From Solirubrobacterales bacterium (GTDB lineage Bacteria; Actinomycetota; Thermoleophilia; Solirubrobacterales; Solirubrobacteraceae): DNA of 5,909 nucleotides. This document shows, piece after piece, positions 1 through 4,988 of the stretch. Numbering within the stretch: the first letter of the stretch is position 1; every line of letters begins with the position of its first letter. The notes beneath the pieces were generated by a model, which made no database searches, was not told where the DNA came from, and worked only from the letters and a program-made list of their open reading frames with translations. Location: contig JAATFK010000078.1 in assembly GCA_015655225.1 (NCBI GenBank), positions 1-5,909 on the forward strand, written 5' to 3'. Position numbers and translations under genes: made by a program.

Positions 1-52
1 GAGCGCGACGACGGCGGCGCCTTGCGAGCGCACGCTCATCATGGGTGTCCAC
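1..52 (-). CDS. Possible start of a leftward gene, cut by the window edge
   Basis: A leftward reading frame may begin at a GTG (complement of 50-52). It is preceded, nine bases away, by an AGGAG Shine-Dalgarno sequence (complement of 62-66), which is the best ribosome site in this part of the window. The 17 visible codons give an Arg-rich N-terminus (MDTHDERALARRRRRA). Two ATGs in another frame (complement of 40-42 and 37-39) would give MMSVRSQGAAVVAL, but their spacing to the AGGAG is about 19-22 bases, so I prefer the GTG. Nothing can be said about function because only the first few residues lie inside the window, and the whole call could be chance. Confidence 0.3.
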   Translation of the reverse strand, partial: MDTHDERALARRRRRRA

Positions 53-134
53 TGCTTCGTTCTCCTGGTCAGGCTGGTCATATCTCTGGGCGGGACGATA
101 GCGCGACCGCCGGCGACTTACGGATTAACGCAAC

Positions 135-161
135 GCGGCCCGTCCGGTTGAGACGGGCCGC
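135..161. terminator. Strong GC hairpin, possible terminator without U-tract
   Basis: A perfect 10-bp inverted repeat, GCGGCCCGTC (135-144) and GACGGGCCGC (152-161), encloses a 7-base loop. No run of T follows on either strand, so it is not a classical intrinsic terminator, but U-tract-less hairpins are common at gene ends in actinomycetes. It lies between the possible leftward gene start near 52 and the rightward gene starting near 324. It therefore could instead be a regulatory hairpin or an operator-like site between divergent genes. The stem is seen directly; the role is inference. Confidence 0.4.
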
Positions 162-323
162 ACCGCAGAGATATGAAACGCGCCCCGACCAGAGGACTCA
201 CGCTTCAACAACGCGCCGCCCACGATAGCGACTCCGGCGGCGACGTGGGCACCATGCTGACGGCCCCATGCCTCAATTGGCTGCGACTTGCGATCGGGAA
301 CGGCTGCATCTACTGTCCGCCCG

Positions 324-824
324 GTGTCGACGCTCGACGACGATACGCGCGCTCGCCAGCAGCGTCGCCGAGCCACTATCGCGTGGGCGGTCGGCGCCTT
401 GATCGTCGGTGGCATCGTCGGCGCCGCGCTTGGAGCGGGCGGAGGCGGCAAGGCGAGTGCCAAGACGGTGACGGTCGCCCACCGTGTCGTACGAACGGTG
501 CGGGCGGCGCCGCCCGCCGTCAGGACGGTCACCGTCGTCAGGAGCCACACGATCGTCAAGACCCGGACGCGGACCGTGAAGGCCGCGCCACCGGCGGCGC
601 GGACGTTCTCGGGGAACGGCGGCGAGACTCTGGCGCCGATCACGCTCCCCAGCGCCACAACGCTGGCGTGGATCAACGACGGCGCGCTCTTCCAAATCTT
701 TGACGCCGGCGGCGTGCCCGTGAACAGCCGAGCGCACAGCGGACAGACGTTCATCGCCGCCGGTAAGCACGCCTTTCAGATCAACGCGGTAGGTAGCTGG
801 ACCGTTAAGCTGATGCAGCCATGA
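324..824 (+). CDS. Membrane-anchored protein with valine/arginine repeat linker and C-terminal beta-rich domain
   Basis: Encodes about 166 residues from the GTG at 324; a TTG at 288 in the same frame would add 12 residues, and an in-frame stop lies at 258-260. Neither start has a visible Shine-Dalgarno sequence. I chose GTG because the protein then opens as MSTLDDDTRARQQRRR, a charged cytoplasmic leader running straight into one hydrophobic segment (about residues 19-38, AWAVGALIVGGIVGAALGAG). A positively charged, Val/Thr-rich linker follows, with a twofold repeat of the form RTV-[RK]-AAPPA-x-RT. The last 70 or so residues (FSGNGGETLAPITLPS to the end) look like a compact beta-sandwich, with a WINDG...FQIFD core and an AHSGQTFIAAGKHAFQINAVGSWTVKL ending cut here for length: GSWTVKL is the final strand. 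I recall similar tail domains from exported proteins of deep-branching actinobacteria, but no function is known to me. It probably displays this domain outside the membrane. The next gene follows after 22 bases, so the two may be co-transcribed. Confidence 0.75.
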   Translation: MSTLDDDTRARQQRRRATIAWAVGALIVGGIVGAALGAGGGGKASAKTVTVAHRVVRTVRAAPPAVRTVTVVRSHTIVKTRTRTVKAAPPAARTFSGNGGETLAPITLPSATTLAWINDGALFQIFDAGGVPVNSRAHSGQTFIAAGKHAFQINAVGSWTVKLMQP

Positions 825-846
825 GTCGACGAGCCGAGGCTTCTGC

Positions 847-1392
847 ATGAGCGTCGATGTCGTGTCCCTCCTGATCGGCGCTGGCGTCGCGACCGTGACA
901 GGCGCCGGCGGCCAGGTGCTCGCTCACCGATTGCAGACGGGGCGCGACGCCGTCGAGCACGCCGAAGCGCGTGATCGTGACGCTCGCGCTCGTGCAGGCG
1001 ACCGAGCGCGTGACGATCGCGAACACCTCCGCGCCCTCTTCGAGGAGGGCGCGGAGGTGCTCCGCACGGGCTATCGGACACTCACGCCGGCCATCACGCC
1101 GCGCCCGACGCTCGAGGGGATCACGGCCGCGATCGCTGCCGTGCGTGCCGTCGAGGATCGTCTGCAGCTCTATCTCGACGACGACGATGAGGTGCTGGTC
1201 TCGTTTCAGCTCGCCGCGGCGGGGCTGGCCGGCGTTGCAGTCGGAGGTGACGACTACCCGGGCCGCACGCCTGCTGATGCGATGGACTCGGTGTCCGAGG
1301 AAAGCAGAGAGGTCCACGACGCCAGACGGACGTTTCGCCAGGGCGTGGCTGCCTACGCCCTTGCCTGCCGCGAAGCGCTCCGGAAAGCCTGA
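847..1392 (+). CDS. Hypothetical membrane-anchored charged helical protein
   Basis: Encodes 181 residues from an ATG with GAGG (836-839) seven bases upstream. Residues 4-26 form a Gly/Ala/Val-rich hydrophobic segment, likely an N-terminal membrane anchor. Residues 27-75 are extremely rich in Arg, Asp, Glu and Ala (HRLQTGRDAVEHAEARDRD and onward) and look like a long charged helix or coiled coil. Residues 85-125 form a second helical block (EGITAAIAAVRAVEDRLQLYL) with an acidic patch, DDDDE, at 111-115. The C-terminus is again helical and basic. No cysteine pair, nucleotide-binding motif or catalytic signature is evident and I do not recognise a family. It follows the preceding membrane protein by 22 bases and ends about 150 bases before a tRNA-derived attachment site, so it may be cargo at the edge of an integrated element. 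Codons 60-71 contain a perfect 15-bp inverted repeat. Confidence 0.7.
   Translation: MSVDVVSLLIGAGVATVTGAGGQVLAHRLQTGRDAVEHAEARDRDARARAGDRARDDREHLRALFEEGAEVLRTGYRTLTPAITPRPTLEGITAAIAAVRAVEDRLQLYLDDDDEVLVSFQLAAAGLAGVAVGGDDYPGRTPADAMDSVSEESREVHDARRTFRQGVAAYALACREALRKA
1024..1059. repeat. Perfect 15-bp inverted repeat inside a coding sequence
   Basis: CACCTCCGCGCCCTC (1024-1038) and GAGGGCGCGGAGGTG (1045-1059) are exact reverse complements around a 6-base loop (TTCGAG). The structure covers codons 60-71 (HLRALFEEGAEV) of the 847-1392 gene. Because of the symmetry, the antisense strand read in the matching frame gives nearly the same peptide (HLRALLEEGAEV). The transcript would form a very stable hairpin. 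It could be chance symmetry of an amphipathic Leu/Glu/Ala/Arg helix in GC-rich codons, a pause or attenuation element, or a recombinase/protein binding site. Confidence 0.85.
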
Positions 1393-1402
1393 CCCGTTTG
1401 CT

Positions 1403-1421
1403 GTCTGCCAGTTCGTCTGCC
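1403..1421. repeat. Paired direct repeat GTCTGCC, possible arm-type integrase sites
   Basis: GTCTGCC occurs at 1403-1409 and again at 1415-1421, a 12-base period, just after the end of the preceding gene. A second short pair, GGATCGG at 1443-1449 and 1453-1459, follows with a 10-base period. Closely spaced short direct repeats one to two hundred bases from a core site are what tyrosine integrases and excisionases bind as arm sites. Here they lie about 120 and 80 bases left of a tRNA-derived core. The repeats are seen directly; the role is inference and short repeats can arise by chance. Confidence 0.4.
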
Positions 1422-1541
1422 GGAATCGAGCCGAAACGACCCGGATCGGCCGGGATCGGAAGCCGTGCTTCAAGCGCGGACAGGGGTCTAGATCGCCCGT
1501 CGCGCAAGTCGTTTCGGCATATCACCGGCCGTTCCTCGTGC

Positions 1542-1586
1542 CGCCTTACAAGCGAGAGGTCGCCGGTTCGAGCCCGGCACTGCCCA
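1542..1586 (+). other. tRNA-Val(UAC) 3'-half fragment, probable attachment (att) site
   Basis: This stretch reads as the 3' half of a tRNA gene. It has an anticodon loop CTTACAA (1545-1551, anticodon TAC, valine), the 3' anticodon strand GCGAG (1552-1556), the variable region AGGTC (1557-1561), a perfect T arm GCCGG-TTCGAGC-CCGGC (1562-1578), the acceptor 3' strand ACTGCCC (1579-1585) and discriminator A (1586). CCA is not encoded. The 5' half is missing: the bases before the loop (GCCGC, 1540-1544) pair with GCGAG over only three positions, and no D arm or GGGCAGT acceptor strand lies upstream. A tRNA truncated exactly from the anticodon stem to the 3' end is the hallmark of the far attachment site left when an integrase inserts an element into a tRNA gene. 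By that logic the element lies to the left and the intact tRNA-Val(UAC) gene further left, outside the window. Confidence 0.75.
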
Positions 1587-1627
1587 TGTCGAAGGATGCC
1601 TGCAAATACGGCACTCTTGAGGATATT

Positions 1628-1652
1628 TAGACGCCCGTCTGAAGAGCGTCTA
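1628..1652. repeat. Small inverted repeat between att site and phosphatase gene
   Basis: TAGACGC (1628-1634) and GCGTCTA (1646-1652) pair into a 7-bp stem with an 11-base loop. An alternative tight hairpin, AGACG-CC-CGTCT (1629-1640), uses the same left arm. It lies about 60 bases beyond the stop of the leftward phosphatase gene and could help end its transcript, but no T-run follows on that strand, so the terminator role is weak. Confidence 0.3.
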
Positions 1653-1670
1653 CGTGTCAGTTTCAAGCTC

Positions 1671-1692
1671 CGTGGCCTTTTCGTGGCCTTTT
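1671..1692. repeat. Perfect tandem 11-bp repeat CGTGGCCTTTT x2
   Basis: CGTGGCCTTTT is present twice head to tail (1671-1681 and 1682-1692), about 85 bases right of the tRNA-derived core and 18 bases outside the stop of the leftward phosphatase gene. Read on the other strand it is AAAAGGCCACG twice. A head-to-tail 11-bp pair is about one helical turn per unit, which suits a protein bound on one face of the DNA, such as integrase arm binding. It could also just be slippage duplication in a 3' region. Confidence 0.55.
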
Positions 1693-1709
1693 GCGGGAGC
1701 CGTGGGGGG

Positions 1710-2432
1710 CTAGTCGCTCTGCCAGATCGCGTCGGCGACGATGACCGAGACGTTGTCTCGCCCACCCGCCGCCAGGGCTTGCGCGACGAGCGAATCGCAA
1801 GCGTCCGTCCGGGACGGGAGCGAGAGTGCATCTCTGATCGAGTTGACCTCGACGAAGTCGGTGAGTCCGTCCGAGCACAGCAGGAGTCGATCGCCGCGAC
1901 GCGCCCGACACGTAGACAGCTTCGGCGCGCGGCCTCGGGTCCCGTCGAGTGCCTGGAGCACGAGCGATCGGCGCGGATGACGGCGCGCGGAACCCGGATC
2001 GAGCTGTCCCGCGTCGATCAGCTCCTGCACGAAGCTGTCATCGCGCGTGAGTTGGAGCAGCGCCCCGTCGCGATAGAGGTAGGTCCGCGAGTCACCGATG
2101 TTCGCCACGAGGTAGCCGTCGTCGATCGCCAAGGCAGTCAGCGTCGTCCCCATCCCAGCCAGCGCAGGGCGGCAGCTCGCAACGAACGAGATCGCGTCGT
2201 TGCCGGCATCGATGGCGCCCGCGACGGCCGCCGTGAGCGGCTCGCGGAGGTGGCACTTGTCCAACAAGGCGAGTTGGTCAACAACCAGACGGCTCGCGAT
2301 CTCGCCTGCGGCATGACCGCCGACGCCATCAGCCACGGCGACCATCCGAGAGCTGGCGAACACCGCGTCCTCGTTCCGATCGCGAACCAGCCCTACCTCG
2401 CTGCGAACGGCGTACTCAAGCGCAAGGCTCAT
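1710..2432 (-). CDS. PP2C-family serine/threonine protein phosphatase (PstP/PrpC-like)
   Basis: Removes phosphate from Ser/Thr of proteins, typically opposing PknA/PknB-like kinases; a cytosolic metal-dependent (Mn/Mg) enzyme. The 240 residues are a full catalytic domain with all landmark motifs in order: GLVRDRNEDA (14-23), VADGVGGHAAGE (33-44) with metal ligand Asp35-Gly36, GMGTTLTAL (93-101), NIGDSRTYLYR (111-121) with Asp114, LTRDDSFVQELIDAG (128-142), HPRRSLVLQAL (152-162), LLLCSDGLTD (183-192) with Asp188, and GGRDNVSVIV (223-232) with Asp226. The flap segment TRDDSFVQ resembles PstP closely. Unlike PstP it lacks the C-terminal membrane anchor and extracellular part, so it resembles the short PrpC type. 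The ATG at 2430-2432 opens the usual N-terminus and has no clear Shine-Dalgarno; TACGGT (complement of 2442-2447) could be a -10 for a nearly leaderless message. No kinase or FHA gene lies beside it; the next gene is divergent. Confidence 0.95.
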   Translation of the reverse strand: MSLALEYAVRSEVGLVRDRNEDAVFASSRMVAVADGVGGHAAGEIASRLVVDQLALLDKCHLREPLTAAVAGAIDAGNDAISFVASCRPALAGMGTTLTALAIDDGYLVANIGDSRTYLYRDGALLQLTRDDSFVQELIDAGQLDPGSARRHPRRSLVLQALDGTRGRAPKLSTCRARRGDRLLLCSDGLTDFVEVNSIRDALSLPSRTDACDSLVAQALAAGGRDNVSVIVADAIWQSD

Positions 2433-2814
2433 CGCTGGCCGACCGTATCAACGGCAGCGGCACCCGTGGGGCCGCGGGCCTGGGATGGGGATCAGGCGGA
2501 CAACTAGCGGTCCTCCATACGGTGGCGCCGGCGGCGCGGCTCGCAGCAGCGCCGCCGGATCGATCATCTGGACGCTTTCCACAGAGCATCGCTAGACCTA
2601 GTGCGGCGCCGGTTGCGCCGGGTCCCGTGTCCAGCGAGGTCCCCAGAGTTGACGGTCCGGTGCCGAGAAGTAGCGACACCGACCAGACGAGCTAGGCGAC
2701 GACGCTCCCGCTCTCGCGACGTGTCCGGGGCGAGCCCGCGATGGCCGTCGGGGCGGAGGGGCGGTTCGAATTTCGCACTATCTTGATCGGCTTAGTCGTC
2801 TATACGCTCCCGCC
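2433..2814. other. Divergent intergenic region with two GC hairpins
   Basis: This 382-base gap separates the leftward phosphatase and the rightward flavoprotein gene. It holds no gene I can support. Two inverted repeats are visible: CCGGCGGCGC (2528-2537) with GCGCCGCCGG (2549-2558), a perfect 10-bp stem with an 11-base loop; and CGGCGC (2604-2609) with GCGCCG (2615-2620), loop of five. A CTAG-AC-CTAG motif sits between them (2592-2601). Neither hairpin is followed by a T-run. They may be regulatory or simply GC-rich spacer. Confidence 0.6.
2801..2806 (+). promoter_or_regulatory. Possible -10 element of a leaderless acyl-CoA dehydrogenase-family gene
   Basis: TATACG at 2801-2806 ends eight bases before the ATG at 2815, so transcription would begin at or next to the start codon. 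The gene has no Shine-Dalgarno sequence (the preceding bases are CTCCCGCC), which agrees with a leaderless message, a frequent arrangement in actinomycetes. No good -35 lies at 16-18 bases; TTGATC at 2783-2788 is too close (12-base spacer). Weak call. Confidence 0.3.
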
Positions 2815-4041
2815 ATGAGCACGCTCGACACGCAACGCGGAGCCCGGCCCTTCCTCCTCTCCGACGAGGATCTCGCGCGCTTCGCGGGGCGCGCCGCGAC
2901 ATACGACCGCGAAGGACGCTTCTTCGACGAGGATCTCGCCGAGCTGCGGGACCTCGGGTACCTCAGCATCAACGTGCCCGAGTCTCTCGGCGGCGGGGGA
3001 CGCAGCCTGCTGGAGACGGCGCTCGAGCAGCGCCGGCTTGCCTATCGCTCCACCGCGACCGCGCTCGCGGTCAACATGCACCTCTACTGGATCGGCGTGG
3101 CCGCTGACCGCCACCGCGCGGGCGAGCACAGTCTCGACTGGGTGCTGGAGGAGGCGGTCGCGGGGCGGGTCTTCGCCGCGGGTCACGGCGAGCCGGGCAA
3201 CGACCTGGTGCTCGACGACTCCACGACGCGGGCCGAGCCGCAGGCCGACGGGGGATACCGCTTCAGCGGCCACAAGATCTTCGGGTCGCTCAGTCCCGTG
3301 TGGGACTGGTTCGGGCTGCACGGCCGCGACGACTCCGATCCCGAGCACCCCAAGATCGTCCATGCGTTCGTCCGGCGCGATGCCGAGGGCATCACGATCA
3401 AGGAGACCTGGGACACGCTGGGCCTGCGGGCCACCCGCAGCGAGGACACGCTGCTGGACGCGGTGCACTCGGCGCCCGAGCACGTCGTCCGGGTCCTCGA
3501 CTTCGAGGTCCCGTCGGTCGCGGACCCGTTCATCGTCTCGCTGTTCGCGTGGTCGCTCGTCGGCATCAGCTCCGTCTACCACGGGCTCAGCCAGCGCGCC
3601 TTCGATATCGCCGTCGCGCACGTCCGGAGACGCACGTCGCGTCGGTTCGCCGGCGCGCCGCAGGCGCAGGATCCCTTCGTGCGGACCGAGATCGCCGAGA
3701 TCGCGCTGCTCATGCAGCGCCTCGAGGCGCACCTCGAGCGCGTCGCATCCGACTGGTCCGACGGCGTGGACCACGGCGACCAGTGGCCGGCGCGGTTCGT
3801 CGGCGCCAAGGAGGCGACCGCCCAGACGACGCGCCGCGTCGTCGAGCTCTCGACCCTGATCGTCGGCGGCGGCTGGCTCTTCAAGGGCCACGAGCTGGAG
3901 CGGATCTTCCGCGACGCGCCCGGCGTCTCCCACCACCCCGCGCAGACCTCTCTTGCCCATTCCGTCCTGGCGCTTACCGCGCTCGGCGCCGCCGACGCGG
4001 GCCGGCTCCCCAGCGGGGCACACGTTCACATCGACGCCTGA
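2815..4041 (+). CDS. Acyl-CoA dehydrogenase-family flavoprotein
   Basis: Encodes 408 residues, a normal length for the family. The order matches the acyl-CoA dehydrogenase fold: an N-terminal helical domain (about 15-120) with DLGYLSINVPESLGGGG at 46-62; a middle beta domain (about 120-235) with AAGHGEPGND (121-130), FSGHKIFGSLSPVWDWFGLHG beginning at 150 (flavin-contact segment), and TWDTLGLRATRSED (198-211); and a C-terminal helical domain (about 240-395) with VVELSTLIVGGGWLFKGHELERIFRDA beginning at 342, equivalent to the conserved Gly-rich loop and RDA. FAD binding is expected from the family. The Glu-containing motif that supplies the base in many classical acyl-CoA dehydrogenases (EGT or similar near the end) is not evident; the region reads GVSHHPAQTSLAHS (370-383). 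This recalls the subgroup with flavin-dependent monooxygenases (DszC/SfnB type), so dehydrogenation of an acyl-CoA is not assured. The hydrolase gene follows after 17 bases, suggesting an operon. The ATG has no Shine-Dalgarno and may be leaderless. Confidence 0.9.
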   Translation: MSTLDTQRGARPFLLSDEDLARFAGRAATYDREGRFFDEDLAELRDLGYLSINVPESLGGGGRSLLETALEQRRLAYRSTATALAVNMHLYWIGVAADRHRAGEHSLDWVLEEAVAGRVFAAGHGEPGNDLVLDDSTTRAEPQADGGYRFSGHKIFGSLSPVWDWFGLHGRDDSDPEHPKIVHAFVRRDAEGITIKETWDTLGLRATRSEDTLLDAVHSAPEHVVRVLDFEVPSVADPFIVSLFAWSLVGISSVYHGLSQRAFDIAVAHVRRRTSRRFAGAPQAQDPFVRTEIAEIALLMQRLEAHLERVASDWSDGVDHGDQWPARFVGAKEATAQTTRRVVELSTLIVGGGWLFKGHELERIFRDAPGVSHHPAQTSLAHSVLALTALGAADAGRLPSGAHVHIDA

Positions 4042-4058
4042 CAGGAGCCGTTGACCAC

Positions 4059-4850
4059 ATGCCTTTCTTCGACAGCGACCGCGCACGCATCTACTACCGA
4101 CTGTGGGAAGTCGACGAGCCGGTCGCCGGCCTCCTCTTCCTGCACGGCGGAGGCGAGCACTCCGGACAGTTCAGCCGGCTCGCCGCCCGCCTGAACGCGA
4201 GCGACATCAACGTCTGGGCGATCGACCATCGGGGCCATGGCATCTCCGGAGGCCCGCGTGGGTTCGTCTCGGAGGTCGACGTGCTGGTCGACGATGCCGC
4301 GTCCCTGACCGGCATCATCCGTCGCGACCTGCCCGACCTGCCGTTGGTGGTCGGAGGCCATTCGCTCGGCGGATGGATCACGGCGCTGCTGCTGATCCGC
4401 GACCCGCGCCCGTACGTCGGGGCGGTGCTCACCGGAGCCTCGCTGCGGGGGGGCCCCTCGCTCGAGACCGACCCGAAGGGCGACTTCGCGTTCGACACCT
4501 CGCTGCTCGCCGCCGATCCGTCGTACCTCGAAGAGCTCGAGAAGGATCCGCTGGTCCAACTCGAGCTGCCGACGGTCGAGCCGTCCCCGCTTGCCGCCGC
4601 CGCTCAGCAGATCGCCGGCGCCTTCGAGCAGGTCGACCTCCCGATCCTGATCGTCAACGGGACCGAGGACCGCCTCGCGTCGATCGACGATGCCCGGCAT
4701 TGGCGCGACGCGCTTCCCGAGGCGCGTCTGCTCGAAGTCCACGACGGCCTCCACAACGTTCTCAACGACGTGGACTACCGGACCACGACCGCCGCGATCA
4801 GCGACTTCGTGCTCGAGGTGACGTCGAGCCCGCTCGGCGCCGCCCGCTAG
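4059..4850 (+). CDS. Alpha/beta hydrolase, monoacylglycerol-lipase-like (Hydrolase_4 / S33 type)
   Basis: A 263-residue serine hydrolase, likely cytosolic since no signal peptide is present, acting on an ester, lactone or similar bond; the substrate is unknown. Motifs in order: LLFLHGGGEHSGQF (25-38), with HGGG serving the oxyanion hole; WAIDHRGHGISGG (53-65), the segment typical of monoacylglycerol lipases; VVGGHSLGG (97-105) with the nucleophile elbow G-H-S-L-G, Ser102; NGTEDRL (200-206) with the acid Asp204; and GLHNVLND (230-237) with the base His232. The triad is complete and the length is normal. The frame is open far upstream through the flavoprotein gene, but the ATG at 4059 is clearly the start: AGGAG (4043-4047) stands 11 bases before it and the protein then begins at the usual place. 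It lies 17 bases after the flavoprotein stop, so the two are probably translated from one message and act on the same pathway. Confidence 0.93.
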   Translation: MPFFDSDRARIYYRLWEVDEPVAGLLFLHGGGEHSGQFSRLAARLNASDINVWAIDHRGHGISGGPRGFVSEVDVLVDDAASLTGIIRRDLPDLPLVVGGHSLGGWITALLLIRDPRPYVGAVLTGASLRGGPSLETDPKGDFAFDTSLLAADPSYLEELEKDPLVQLELPTVEPSPLAAAAQQIAGAFEQVDLPILIVNGTEDRLASIDDARHWRDALPEARLLEVHDGLHNVLNDVDYRTTTAAISDFVLEVTSSPLGAAR

Positions 4851-4988
4851 GCGAGCGGAGTCCGGATTCCAGCGCCCAATGATGACCCGTCCGTCAATAC
4901 TAGATTAATTCGATCGAGATAGTGTGGCATGACAATTTCCAGTAAGCAGCAGCCTCCGCGCTTGAACGTCCGGGGAAGACGACTCGAC
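4851..4988 (+). promoter_or_regulatory. AT-richer gap with possible promoter of the solute-binding protein gene
   Basis: The 138 bases between the hydrolase and the lipoprotein gene include a stretch (about 4895-4940) far richer in A and T than its surroundings. TAGTGT at 4920-4925 fits the loose actinobacterial -10 pattern TAnnnT, and TAGATT at 4901-4906 is an alternative; no convincing -35 pairs with either. A TCGATCGA palindrome (4910-4917) could be an operator. GGGGAAG (4972-4978) ten bases before the ATG at 4989 is a plausible ribosome site. No T-tailed terminator is seen after the hydrolase, so read-through from upstream is also possible. Confidence 0.35.

Noticed and set aside
125..754. 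Leftward 209-codon frame opposite the membrane-anchored protein, with some hydrophobic stretches
   Set aside because: The hydrophobic runs are the complement of Thr/Arg/Asp codons in the rightward gene; the rightward product has a more coherent anchor-linker-domain layout.
1494..1586. Complete tRNA gene ending at 1586
   Set aside because: No D arm, no 5' acceptor strand complementary to ACTGCCC, and only three of five anticodon-stem pairs; only the 3' half is present.
1121..1831. Leftward frame over the tRNA fragment, reading RARTGDLSLVR
   Set aside because: This peptide pattern is a well-known artefact of translating the T arm of tRNA genes; the frame also overlaps the 3' ends of real genes on both sides.
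2416..2679. Leftward 87-codon frame in the intergenic region overlapping the phosphatase start
   Set aside because: Low-complexity Gly/Ala/Pro/Ser composition, overlap with the phosphatase start, no ribosome site or recognisable domain.
3300..4058. Upstream extension of the hydrolase frame through the flavoprotein gene
   Set aside because: The extension is an Arg/Ala-rich out-of-frame shadow. A good ribosome site and a canonical hydrolase N-terminus place the start at 4059.
2800..4086. Long leftward open frame (428 codons) opposite the flavoprotein gene
   Set aside because: Antisense shadow typical of GC-rich coding DNA: Arg/Gly/Ala/Asp-rich, no family motifs, while the opposite strand encodes a clear flavoprotein.
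4929..4988. Earlier in-frame ATG for the solute-binding lipoprotein
   Set aside because: It would put 20 polar residues before the signal peptide and has no ribosome site; it also lies next to the possible -10 element.
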